From an uncultured Desulfobacter sp. (GTDB taxonomy: Bacteria > Desulfobacterota > Desulfobacteria > Desulfobacterales > Desulfobacteraceae): 64,000 bases of DNA. A program made the position numbers and the translations under genes. The DNA lies in the NCBI RefSeq assembly GCF_963664415.1, contig NZ_OY761445.1, positions 124,001-188,000 on the forward strand. The letters run 5' to 3'. Numbering within the stretch: position 1 is the stretch's first letter; every line of letters starts with the position of its first letter. Below are positions 33,790 through 41,966 of the stretch, piece after piece. The notes beneath the pieces were generated by a model. It made no database searches. It saw only the letters and a list, made by a program, of their open reading frames with translations, and was not told the origin of the DNA.

Positions 33790-33885
33790 GGATATACCAG
33801 TCTTTTTCAGGTATGTTTTTTTAACAGCCTGAACAGAAGGGTAAACATCTATAATGTTGCAAAGTTTTTCAATGAAAGGAGAGTT

Positions 33886-34689
33886 ATGAAGTGGACTCGG
33901 GATGCCGAAAAAGAAATATCAAAAGTTCCATTTTTTGTGAGAAAGAAAGTTCGGAAGCGGGTTGAAACGGAGGCAGCCGAACGCGGAGACGCCAAAGTTT
34001 TATTGGATCATGTCCATGCATCACGCAAACGCTTTTTGTCCAACATGGAATCGGAAATTAAAGGATATCAGATAGAGGCTTGTTTCAACCAAGGGGGGTG
34101 CCCCAATAGTTGCATTGAAAAAAATACTTTAATGACGCGGCTTGAAGCCCTGCTTGAGGCAGAAGACCTTTTAGGATTTCTAAGGAAAAACGTTCCGGGC
34201 AAACTCAGATTCCATCATGAATTTCGGATCAGCATTTCCCACTGCCCCAATGCTTGTTCCCAGCCACAGATAAAGGATATTGGTATCATTGCCGCCATGT
34301 ATCCCAGAACGGAAGAAATCCTATGCAGCGGATGTTTGTCTTGTGTTAATGTCTGCAAGGAAAAAGCGGTTGCCCTGTCTAATACTCCTTTCCCCCTAAT
34401 TAACACCCAGACCTGCCTTGGCTGTGGTGCCTGTGTTCGCGCCTGCCCCGAAGGGTGCATCCTGGCTGGAGAGAGTGGATACCGTGTTTTACTCGGTGGC
34501 CGGTTAGGCCGCCATCCCAGGCTTGCCCGTGAGCTGCCACACCTCTTTACCGAAGATCAGGTTCTTGAAGTGGTAAGGGCCTGCCTGGCGTACTACAAAG
34601 AGTACAGCGGGGCAGGCCAAAGGTTTTCCGTCCTACTGGGCGATGACGATATCCCCCGGGAGATTCTTCAAACTGTTCTGCCGCAGTAA
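33886..34689 (+). CDS. Siroheme/4Fe-4S reductase-like protein with an N-terminal PCP_red module
   Basis: 267 residues from the ATG at 33886 (GAAAGGAGAGTT). Residues 1-40 (WTRDAEKEISKVPFFVRKKV and onward) match the proto-chlorophyllide-reductase 57-kD (PCP_red) module. Residues 80-150 resemble a nitrite/sulfite reductase half (CFNQGGCPNSC, then SISHCPNACSQPQIKDIG). Residues 165-220 hold two ferredoxin clusters (CSGCLSCVNVC and CLGCGACVRACP). This layout recalls AsrC-like sulfite reductase subunits. It lies divergent to hcp with its own FNR-type box, so a role in nitrite, NO or sulfite reduction or repair is plausible. The true substrate is unknown. Confidence 0.75.
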   Translation: MKWTRDAEKEISKVPFFVRKKVRKRVETEAAERGDAKVLLDHVHASRKRFLSNMESEIKGYQIEACFNQGGCPNSCIEKNTLMTRLEALLEAEDLLGFLRKNVPGKLRFHHEFRISISHCPNACSQPQIKDIGIIAAMYPRTEEILCSGCLSCVNVCKEKAVALSNTPFPLINTQTCLGCGACVRACPEGCILAGESGYRVLLGGRLGRHPRLARELPHLFTEDQVLEVVRACLAYYKEYSGAGQRFSVLLGDDDIPREILQTVLPQ

Positions 34690-34715
34690 TTTATTTTTCC
34701 AGTCGGGTTATTTCA

Positions 34716-35036
34716 TCAAATTGGAGGTGCAATGGTGACAATGATCCGCATTTGGGTGTCTGCCATTATACCATGGGGTTCCCTGATTTCCGAAATCAGG
34801 ATATCCCCCTTATTGGCTGGAATCTTGGTATCGTTCTCCCCCAGAAACCATCCCTTTCCCTCAAGAACCTGGATGGACAATTCCCCATCCAGATCGTGGG
34901 AATGAACCGGGAACGTCACACCGGCATCCAGATTGAAATTGATAATTTTGAAAAACTCTGAAGTTTGAACTAAAAAAAATCTATTCATCGCTCCAGGGGT
35001 AAACTCGTTGGTTTCTGTGAGTTTTAAAACTTTCAT
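34716..35036 (-). CDS. Small cupin-domain protein
   Basis: 106 residues from the ATG at 35036 (AAAGGAAA ribosome site). A single-domain cupin with the first metal motif FPVHSHDLDGE (two His and a Glu) and the second GDILISEIREPHGI. It could bind iron or another divalent metal. Many proteins of this size are small-molecule dioxygenases, isomerases or sensors. It is downstream of the amidotransferase gene by 39 bp, so probably one operon. The start at 35051 (GTG) would only add five residues. Confidence 0.82.
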   Translation of the reverse strand: MKVLKLTETNEFTPGAMNRFFLVQTSEFFKIINFNLDAGVTFPVHSHDLDGELSIQVLEGKGWFLGENDTKIPANKGDILISEIREPHGIMADTQMRIIVTIAPPI

Positions 35037-35075
35037 GAATTTTCCTTTCACATTTTAAAAATTTTATTTTGCTGT

Positions 35076-35765
35076 TTACCTGGCCAATGAATCCAGAACA
35101 CCATTCATGATATTATTGCTGTGTGAAAAATTACGCTTCATTGATAAAATTTCTGTTTCCGATTGAACGTATTTTGATCCATCAATTTCGTCTTTACAGT
35201 TCAGAACCAGGTTTTCGATAGTCTGCTGTGTAGATTCCAGATGGAATTGAAATCCAATAATATGATTTTCGAAAACAAAGCCCTGGTTTAGACAGGCTTC
35301 ACTTTTTGCAATGTGTACCGCTCCTTTTGGAATATCAAACGTATCCCCATGCCAATGGAAAACTCCTGCCTGCTGGGGAAAAACGCCGGCCAGAATAGTA
35401 TCATTGATCTCTTCGCAGACTTCTATGTCAAACCAACCGATCTCCCTATATTTATTTTTATAAACATCGGCCCCCATCACCTGGGCAACTAATTGGGCTC
35501 CCAGGCAGATTCCCAGAATCTTTTTGTTGTACCTGACGGACTGCTCAATTAATTGTTTTTCTTCATAGAGCCAGGGGCATGCAACTTCGTCATTTACCCC
35601 CATGGGACCTCCCATAACAATCAAACAGTCAAAATCGTCAACTGACGGGAGAGTGCAGGGTTTAAAAAACTGAGTTCCTGTTAACTGATGGCCGCCGGCT
35701 ATTAATGCCGGGCTCATCATGCCAAGATCTTCAAATGGGACATGTTGCAGATAATGAACTCTCAT
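35076..35765 (-). CDS. Class I glutamine amidotransferase-like protein
   Basis: 229 residues. The catalytic nucleophile elbow is ILGICLGAQLVAQ and the His-x-Glu pair is GFQFHLESTQ. Oxyanion residues are in MGGPMGVND. The protein resembles the stand-alone GuaA-type amidotransferase / YfeJ group, whose substrates are unknown. It is co-transcribed with the cupin and divergent from the CBS gene, and sits behind two FNR-type palindromes at 35827-35879. Confidence 0.87.
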   Translation of the reverse strand: MRVHYLQHVPFEDLGMMSPALIAGGHQLTGTQFFKPCTLPSVDDFDCLIVMGGPMGVNDEVACPWLYEEKQLIEQSVRYNKKILGICLGAQLVAQVMGADVYKNKYREIGWFDIEVCEEINDTILAGVFPQQAGVFHWHGDTFDIPKGAVHIAKSEACLNQGFVFENHIIGFQFHLESTQQTIENLVLNCKDEIDGSKYVQSETEILSMKRNFSHSNNIMNGVLDSLAR

Positions 35766-35826
35766 GGACTTGCTCCTTTAGCCTGGATTATTTTTTTAAA
35801 CTTTAAACCAAAATCACAGTTTTATT

Positions 35827-35879
35827 CATTGACATAGGTCAAGTTTTGGCTTTTTGTAAAAACTTGATCTATGTCAATG
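35827..35879. promoter_or_regulatory. Two tandem FNR/HcpR-type operators in one inverted repeat
   Basis: CATTGACATAGGTCAAG (35827-35843) and CTTGATCTATGTCAATG (35863-35879) are near-complements (16 of 17). Each contains a box: TTGAC-ATAG-GTCAA and TTGAT-CTAT-GTCAA, with centres 35 bp apart. They lie between the divergent amidotransferase and CBS genes. They match the hcp and Fe-S boxes in form, which suggests one regulon. Confidence 0.7.
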
Positions 35880-35953
35880 TGTTTCCAGCCATGATTTTCC
35901 ATATTCTTCCTACAACGGCCGGAAACGTTAGCAAAGAGAACGAAAGGAGAGTT

Positions 35954-36547
35954 ATGAACTTCAGCCGTATCAATGAGTGCTTTCAGACTATCACAGACCA
36001 GGATGTACTGGAGGCGATGAAGGAAATTCCTGGATATCTGGATATCACGCCGTCTGACTTTATAGAGGTATACCGGATTGCTTTTGAACATGCGGTTAAC
36101 CGTATTACGACTGCCATTTTAGCAGAACATGTGATGACTCGAAAGGTTGTTCCGTTTTTGAAGACGCACCGCTTTTAGAAGCCGCCTGCAGGATGCGGGA
36201 TCACGATATTTCCGGTATTCCGGTGCTCAATGAACAGGGTGCCGTACCCGGTGTCATATCTGAAAAAGATTTTCTGTCCAGAATGACTGAAAAAAAAGCC
36301 CCGTCGTTCATGCAGGTGCTGATTCAGTGTATGGATGACAGCCGTTGTCTTGCCCCCGCCCCTAAAAGCACTGAAGGCCCGGGACATCATGTCTTCTCCG
36401 CCGGTGACTGTCCACAAAAGTCTCAGGTTGCTGGACGTAGCCAACCTTATGGATCGGAAAAATATTAACCAGGTCCCGGTGTGTGGGGATAACAACATTC
36501 CGATAGGGATAATTGCCCGGTCAGACCTTGTCCAGGTCATGTGCTGA
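35954..36547 (+). pseudogene. CBS-domain protein with two compensating frameshifts
   Basis: Starts at the ATG at 35954 (GAAAGGAGAGTT), then an N-terminal helical region and VMTRKVV. One base is missing near 36150, after which the CBS repeat continues in the next frame (EDAPLLEAACRMRDHDISGI, then PGVISEKDFLSRM). Near 36353-36362, in a C-run, an extra base returns the frame to KARDIMSSPPVTVHKS, the second CBS repeat, ending at the TGA at 36545. The net shift is zero but a stop lies between. Without the two indels it would be a tandem-CBS protein of about 197 residues, followed by an HPP gene 18 bp later. Confidence 0.75.
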
Positions 36548-36564
36548 TAAAAAGGAGACCGACA

Positions 36565-36764
36565 ATGATACCTTTTTTTAAAAAAATGGCCGGCGGCGGG
36601 CAGCGTCCACCCAAAGCAAACTCAAGCGAGATACTTTGGTCCTGGGCAGGGGCTTTTCTGGGGATCACCCCGGTGGCCTATTTGAATTACAATCTCTTAT
36701 CCGGAAGTGATTTTGTTTATATCATCGGCTCATTCGGCGCGTCAGCGGTGCTGGTCTATGGTGC
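36565..36764 (+). pseudogene. HPP-family membrane protein, truncated by an IS
   Basis: From the ATG at 36565 (AAAGGAG) the sequence reads PFFKKMAGGGQRPPKANSSE, then ILWSWAGAFLGITPVAYLN and IIGSFGASAVLVYGAV. This is the first part of an HPP-family four-helix membrane protein, cut after about 67 codons by the element starting at 36765. HPP proteins are implicated in nitrite transport in plastids and bacteria, and they often occur with CBS domains. Both the CBS and HPP parts are broken here, so nitrite import by this route is likely lost. Confidence 0.8.
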
Positions 36765-38062
36765 TGTCCTTCGCAAGTATTCGTACTTTCTGAAATCATT
36801 GACAAATTTGTATACGCCTGCCAAGTTGGAGTCATAATGAAAATGCTTGGAAATTTTGTTTTATTCATATGGCTGAAGTTCAAAGTCACTTCGAATCTCG
36901 CTGCCGAAAACCTTGCGCTTCGCCACCAATTGGCCGTAATGAAAAGGACGAACAAGCGGCCGAAAATTCGAATGGTGGATCGGCTCTTCTGGGTTTTGCT
37001 TTCCCGAATTTGGACTCCTTGGCGTAAATCTCTCATCATTGTAAAGCCGGATACTGTTGTCTACTGGCATCGCAAGGGTTTCAAACTTTTCTGGAAATTC
37101 AAATCCAAAGGTCCGGGAAGACCTCAAGTCAGTCGTGAAATCCGTGATCTGGTCAGGAGGATGGCTGCAGCCAATCCAAACTGGGGTGCGCCCAGGATTC
37201 ATGGGGAATTGCTCAGCCTGGGGTTCGAGGTTTCCGAACGAACCGTATCGAACCTGATGCCCCGACATCCGCCGAAGTCAAAGCCGTCTCAAACCTGGCG
37301 GACTCTCTTGAAAAATCATATTCACAAGTGTTCGATTGACTTTTTCACTGTTCCAACAGTCACCTTTAATATTCTGTTCGTCCTGGTGATCCTCAGCCAC
37401 AGCCGCCGCAAAGTCGTACATTTCAATATAACCTCAAATCCGACGGCCGAGTGGACAACCCAACAGATCGTGGAGGCCTTCCCCTAGGATACGGCACCGA
37501 AGTATCTGATGCGGGATCGGGATGCAATCTATGGCGTTTTTTTCCGCAATCGAGTGAAAAACATGGGCATCAAAGAAGTGGTCTCGGCCCCGCAAAGCCC
37601 TTGGCAAAACCCTTTTGTTGAACGGGTGATCGGCTCGATCAGACGAGAATGTACAAACAATGTCATCGTATTGAACCAAGGACATCTGAAAAACATTCTT
37701 TGCGCGTATTTCCAATATTATCATAACGACAGAACACATTTGAGCCTTGGAAAAAATACGCCCAACGGTCGGCCGATCCAACCCAGACCTGTCGGCAAAT
37801 GCAAGATAATTGATTTGCCGCGTATTGGTGGATTACATCATCGATACGAGTAGAAGAAAGCGGCCTGAAAACTCAAATCGTTCTGATATCAAAAGCATCG
37901 AACGGTCTTTGCTGATCTGTGCTCAGAATCGACCTCAATTAAAAATTTCACATTGAATCCGTCTTTTCAAATAAACTGGACAGTGGATATTTCATTCAAT
38001 CGCTGCACAGAGGAGAATATTTTTTCGACAAATTTACCACGGATTAATTTTTGCGAAGGACA
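36765..38062 (+). mobile_element. rve-type IS element, copy 1 (transposase with a nonsense codon)
   Basis: About 1.3 kb. The left end TGTCCTTCGCAA (36765) is inverted at the right end TTGCGAAGGACA (38051-38062). It contains one transposase gene (36837-37853). It lies between the 5' end of the HPP gene and the 3' end of an alpha/beta hydrolase gene, both truncated. No clear target duplication was found, so ends may have changed by recombination. A second copy is at 54086-55035 in the same orientation. Confidence 0.8.
36837..37853 (+). pseudogene. rve (DDE) transposase with internal TAG
   Basis: A reading frame of 338 codons encoding an integrase-core transposase: LAAENLALRHQLAVMKR near the N-terminus, a WGAPRIHGELLSLG helix-turn-helix, CSIDFFTVPT (first Asp) and SPWQNPFVERVIGSIRRE (Glu). 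It has one stop at 37485-37487 (CCC-TAG). The sister copy has TGG (Trp) there, so this is a single G-to-A nonsense change. The rest is intact. Without readthrough this copy makes no full transposase. The family is IS3/IS481-like; a precise family needs a search. Confidence 0.85.
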
Positions 38063-38682
38063 GGCTGCACCTCGTCGGTATAACTTGAATTCGCCTGCGC
38101 AATCTGACGATAAAAAGCCGCTTTACCGTCTGCCTGTATCCAAGGGGAAACAATCATATCCAGTGTTCGGGCATCAATGGGCTTGAACGCGGCCGTTTTA
38201 ACGTAAGCGCGGACGATGGCTTCATGGATATAATCAGGGACACCGGAAAAAGCCGCCTCATGGATCTTTACATGCTGAAAAAAAGGCGATCCCCAGGGAG
38301 AAATTGCCACAGGATCAATCAGGACGATTTTATTGAAATTGCATCCATTGATCAAATGGGCTCGAAGCACTGTCGTTCCACCGAAGTCATGGCCGATAAT
38401 CGTTGGATTCTTAAGCCCCCAGTGTTTCAAAAGTTGCTCCAACACCTGATTTTGGATCCCTAAAGAGACATCTCCTGGTGATTTGTCCGACTGGCCGTAC
38501 CCAAGTAGATCGTAGTAATAGACACAAAAGTCTTTTGATAACGCCCCAATAAGATGGCGAAGGTTAAATGAAGACCATGGCGTTCCGTGAACCATTACCA
38601 GGGCAGGTCCTACGCCGCGCATCCCATAACGCACGATCCTGCCGTTAAAATCATAACATTCCGACAGTTCCCATTTCATCAT
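38044..38682 (-). pseudogene. Alpha/beta-hydrolase, C-terminus cut by an IS
   Basis: About 212 residues from the ATG at 38682. The oxyanion region is MVHGTPWSSFN and the nucleophile elbow is IIGHDFGGTTV with Asp, as in haloalkane dehalogenase or epoxide hydrolase-type enzymes. It then reaches the IS end near codon 208 (VQPVL, then element sequence RKN). The family is normally near 280 residues, and the catalytic His lies in the lost C-terminus, so the product is inactive. It lies 27 bp downstream of the sigma-54 activator gene on the same strand and was probably co-transcribed with it. Confidence 0.85.
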
Positions 38683-38709
38683 TTATTAAAATCCTTCTTC
38701 ATGAACTGA

Positions 38710-40332
38710 TCATTTTTTAATATTCATCTTTTTCATTCTTGCAGCAAGTGTCGTTGGCTTGAGGCCCAGAAGATCAGCGGCACCGCGGCTTCCATATATT
38801 TTCCAATCACTTTTTTCCAGCGCTGCAATAATATTTTGCCTTTCCCGCCGCTTCATCTCGGATTCCGGTAAAACCTCATACGCATCAGACCATGCATCCG
38901 GAACGATGGTCTCTTTACCCGAATCACCAGTGTTTTTTTTCTCTTCTTTAAGTTCAAAATGGTATGAATTGCCTTGTATCAGTATGACAGCGCGTTCGAT
39001 GACATTTTGCAGTTCACGGACATTTCCCGGCCAATCGTAATTTTGAAGCTGCCTGAAATTGGGTGCAGACAAACGCGGCAGTTTTCGATTGCTCCTCTTT
39101 TTGATTAATCCTAAAAAATGCTCAGCAAGAAGTGGTATATCAACTTTGCGCACCTTAAGCGGAGGAACCTCTATGGGAAAAACATTCAGGCGGTAATAAA
39201 GGTCCTGACGGAAGCGGCCCTTTTCTGCGGCTTTCTTTAGATTCTGATTGGTCGCAGCGATGATACGAACATCGACCTGTCGGGTGATTTCTTCTCCCAC
39301 ACGTTCGTACTGGCCTTCCTGGAGCACCCGCAATAATTTACTCTGCAGATCAAGCGGGATTTCGCCCACTTCATCCAGGAAAAGAGTGCCGCCATTGGCC
39401 GCTTCAAATCTCCCGGCTCTGTCTTTGATCGCTCCGCTGAACGCACCTTTGACATGACCGAAAAATTCACTTTCATACAACTCCCTGCTGATGGAAGCAC
39501 AATTGACTTTTATCAGAGGATATTCGCTTCGCAAGCTTCGTTTGTGGATCTCGCGGGCGACGAGTTCTTTGCCTGTCCCGCTTTCCCCCAGGATAAGGAC
39601 GCTTGCGTCTGTGGGGGCCACAAGGTCAACCTGCTCCATCACATTTTTCATGGCATCGCTTTCTCCGACGATGTCACCAAAAGCGCGCGCTTCTTTTACC
39701 TCGTCATGTAAGTATGAACATTCTAAAGCAAGCTGCTCCTGCAGGCGCTGGATTTTTTCAAAGGCCTGTGCATTGACGATTGAGGCAGCCGCATGGTTTG
39801 CAATCATCCGCATCCAGACCAGCTCTTCGTGGGTTAACTGAATACGTGTAAAAACGGCCAAAACGCCCAGGACTTCATTTTTGTAGACCAGTGGTTGCCC
39901 TCCGAATCCGAGTATCTCTTCCTTGCGGGCCCAGTCGGGTCTGGCAATCCATCCGGATTCTTTTCCTACATCCTGTACCTCCACAGCTTTTCCATTGGCG
40001 GCAATCCATCCGACTTTACGATGCCCCAGGGGAAACCGGCTGAAATCTCCATCAAGGCGTGACCAGTCAGCATCCCTGTCAACCAGGGAACTACCTTGGC
40101 TTGCCATCAGATGAAGGCATTTTTCGTTACCATCACAGATCTGTTCTTTGTTTGGACAGGGGCATCCCCCCTCCCGGACCAGCCAGATCCGGGCCAGGGC
40201 GACATGGGGACGTTGGGCAAGCTGCCGGACGATCAATTTCAAAAGAGAGGCAACAGCATGTTCATTGGCCATCTCAAGGAGAAGCACTTTTAACGATTCG
40301 TACTCTGGCGCGTAATCAGGATGCATAATCAC
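38710..40332 (-). CDS. Sigma-54-dependent activator with N-terminal GAF domain
   Basis: 540 residues (GTG at 40332, or ATG at 40326). GAF-type sensor about 20-190, with four close Cys at 57, 59, 66 and 72 (GGCPCP to KCLH). AAA+ core: Walker A GESGTGKE (249-256), loop GAFSGA (296-301, with Ser for the usual Thr), Walker B TLFLDE (316-321). C-terminal Fis-type HTH (SRGAADLLGLKPTTLAARMKK). The Cys cluster could bind a metal or Fe-S, so an NO, oxygen or redox signal is plausible. It is divergent from the isochorismatase gene, with palindromes and a sigma-54 promoter between. Confidence 0.9.
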   Translation of the reverse strand: MIMHPDYAPEYESLKVLLLEMANEHAVASLLKLIVRQLAQRPHVALARIWLVREGGCPCPNKEQICDGNEKCLHLMASQGSSLVDRDADWSRLDGDFSRFPLGHRKVGWIAANGKAVEVQDVGKESGWIARPDWARKEEILGFGGQPLVYKNEVLGVLAVFTRIQLTHEELVWMRMIANHAAASIVNAQAFEKIQRLQEQLALECSYLHDEVKEARAFGDIVGESDAMKNVMEQVDLVAPTDASVLILGESGTGKELVAREIHKRSLRSEYPLIKVNCASISRELYESEFFGHVKGAFSGAIKDRAGRFEAANGGTLFLDEVGEIPLDLQSKLLRVLQEGQYERVGEEITRQVDVRIIAATNQNLKKAAEKGRFRQDLYYRLNVFPIEVPPLKVRKVDIPLLAEHFLGLIKKRSNRKLPRLSAPNFRQLQNYDWPGNVRELQNVIERAVILIQGNSYHFELKEEKKNTGDSGKETIVPDAWSDAYEVLPESEMKRRERQNIIAALEKSDWKIYGSRGAADLLGLKPTTLAARMKKMNIKK

Positions 40333-40359
40333 AGATTATATAAAATTTCGTTATTTAAC

Positions 40360-40393
40360 CACAAAATTTTGTGAATCACAATTTTTTGTGATT
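40360..40393. promoter_or_regulatory. Tandem palindromes, likely binding sites of the sigma-54 activator
   Basis: CACAAAATTTTGTG (40360-40373) is a perfect palindrome. It is followed immediately by AATCACAA-TTTT-TTGTGATT (40374-40393), also perfect. They lie 27 bp from the activator start and about 70 bp upstream of the sigma-54 promoter at 40461. This is an enhancer-like position between the activator gene and its divergent target. Binding by the encoded activator is inferred. Confidence 0.65.
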
Positions 40394-40460
40394 TTTTATT
40401 ATATATCCGCATATCAAAAAAACACCATAAAAACAATTACTTATCCTTAATTTAATCGCC

Positions 40461-40475
40461 TGGCACATTCTTTGA
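40461..40475 (+). promoter_or_regulatory. Sigma-54 (-24/-12) promoter for the isochorismatase operon
   Basis: TGGCACATTCTTTGA matches TGGCACG-N4-TTGC with 13 of 15 fixed positions, including the essential GG, spaced 10 bp from the -12 G. The last base is A rather than C. It lies about 80 bp upstream of the start codon at 40553 and downstream of activator-type palindromes. This ties the operon to the divergent activator. Confidence 0.75.
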
Positions 40476-40552
40476 ATTATCAAATACTCGAACGCAGAAA
40501 AGCAAAATCGTCAGCGTTTGAGGTACACACTCAAAATAACAAGGAGGTAAAG

Positions 40553-41302
40553 ATGCCTACTCAAGATTATATTAAGAACCCTGCCTATTCCGAGCCTGAA
40601 AATCCAGGCCTGCCGCCAAGCGATATGGTGCTTGACCCCAATAGATCCGCCTTGGTCGTCATTGACCCACAAAACGATTTTCTGCATGAAACCGGTGTCG
40701 CATGGGGCGTCGTCGGAGAATCCGTGACGGAACACGACGTTGTGCAGCATCTTGAGGACCTGTTCAAGGCCGCAAAAGAAACGTCTTTGCCGGTCTTCAT
40801 CTCGCCGCATTACTACTTTCCACATGATCACATGTGGAAATTTGAGGGTGCCTTGGAAAAAGTGATGCACTCTATCGGTATGTTCGATCGTCCCGGACCA
40901 CTGGATGTAAACGGTTTAAATGGGTCCGGCGCAGACTTTGTCGAACAGTACAAGCCATACATAAACGATGGAAAGACCATTGTTACTTCACCCCACAAAG
41001 TATATGGACCGGAACAGAACGACCTTGTTCTGCAACTGCGCAAACAACATATTGACCAGGTGATTCTGGCCGGGATGTCTGCGAATCTTTGTGTGGAAAG
41101 CCATATGCGGGCCTTGCTTGAGGCAGGCTTTGAAGTGGCTGTTGTCAAGGATGCCACTGCAGGGGCCATCATCCCGGAAGGAGACGGCTATCTTGCCGCT
41201 TTGATCAATTTTCGCATGATGGCCAATGCGGTCTGGTCTACAAAACAGGCCGTTGAAATAATTAAAGGCCTTGATTTGCAAGAAACGCGGCGCAGCGCAT
41301 AA
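40553..41302 (+). CDS. Isochorismatase-fold cysteine hydrolase
   Basis: 249 residues from the ATG at 40553 (AAGGAGGTAAAG). The catalytic triad fits Asp38 (VVIDPQNDF), Lys149 (SPHKVYG) and Cys180 (GMSANLCVESH). Such enzymes include nicotinamidases, biuret and maleamate hydrolases and ureidoacrylate hydrolases. The substrate here is unknown. It is the first gene of a sigma-54-controlled unit, followed 84 bp later by the secreted cupredoxin-like gene. Confidence 0.87.
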   Translation: MPTQDYIKNPAYSEPENPGLPPSDMVLDPNRSALVVIDPQNDFLHETGVAWGVVGESVTEHDVVQHLEDLFKAAKETSLPVFISPHYYFPHDHMWKFEGALEKVMHSIGMFDRPGPLDVNGLNGSGADFVEQYKPYINDGKTIVTSPHKVYGPEQNDLVLQLRKQHIDQVILAGMSANLCVESHMRALLEAGFEVAVVKDATAGAIIPEGDGYLAALINFRMMANAVWSTKQAVEIIKGLDLQETRRSA

Positions 41303-41386
41303 CACATGCCGGCCGCAAGGATCCGGAAAGAATCCGGTTCCGGAATTATAAGACCCAATGAAAATTAATTAACTTTGGAGGATGTC

Positions 41387-41752
41387 ATGAAAAAACTATT
41401 CACTCTAATGATTGCATTCAGCAGTCTCTGGCTCATGTCCACATCTGCAGCGGCAGATACAACTAAAACCATTAAGATTGTTGAACGGCCTGGTTATTTT
41501 GAAACCTGGGGCAATGTCTTCGATATTCCGGCAGGAAAATACAAATTCATCGTGAAAAACATGTCGGGCAAAGATGCCGGGTTTGTCTTTAACGAGGGAC
41601 AGAATAATGTCACCACAGATAAGACAAGTATGAAGGTTATTCTGCTCAAAGATGGTGAAGAAGGCAGTTTTACGCTCAATTTGAAAACAGGTAATTATTC
41701 TTACTTCTGCCCTATCATTCCCACACCACCGTACCCGTTGCGTGTTAAGTAA
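41387..41752 (+). CDS. Secreted cupredoxin-like protein without copper ligands
   Basis: 121 residues from the ATG at 41387 (GGAGGATGTC). A signal peptide (KKLFTLMIAFSSLWLMSTSA) is followed by a cupredoxin-like beta-sandwich: WGNVFDIPAGKYKFIVKN and the C-terminal TGNYSYFCPI stretch. The Cys of YFC is kept, but no His/Met ligand follows (the positions read PTPPYP) and no N-terminal ligand His is visible. Copper binding is therefore doubtful. Related small periplasmic proteins are uncharacterised. It is placed between the hydrolase and the PNPOx-FNR flavoprotein, probably in one operon. Confidence 0.7.
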   Translation: MKKLFTLMIAFSSLWLMSTSAAADTTKTIKIVERPGYFETWGNVFDIPAGKYKFIVKNMSGKDAGFVFNEGQNNVTTDKTSMKVILLKDGEEGSFTLNLKTGNYSYFCPIIPTPPYPLRVK

Positions 41753-41762
41753 TCGAAAAGAT

Positions 41763-41801
41763 TCATGGGCCGGTTCCGTGGTTCGCCATACCGGCCCATG
41801 A
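41763..41801. terminator. Stem-loop after the cupredoxin-like gene
   Basis: TCATGGGCCGGT (41763-41774) is complementary to 41790-41801 with a 15-base loop. There is no T-run. It may be an intergenic processing or attenuation hairpin rather than a full terminator, since the flavoprotein gene follows. Confidence 0.5.
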
Positions 41802-41966
41802 TTCAATCCCCAATGACCATGAAACGACCGTTTAAAAAATACAGGTAAAATCACGAGAAAAGCAATCCGGAACGCTCCGCACGTATTCGGAGCATAAAAT
41901 GCCAAGGTGTGGCGATCAATTTTTTTTAGAAAGCATCCACCCTTGAATGACAGCGGGGTAAATTTT

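Noticed and set aside
37485..37487. TAG as a recoded amino acid in the rve transposase
   Set aside because: The sister copy has TGG at the same codon, so a single substitution is sufficient.
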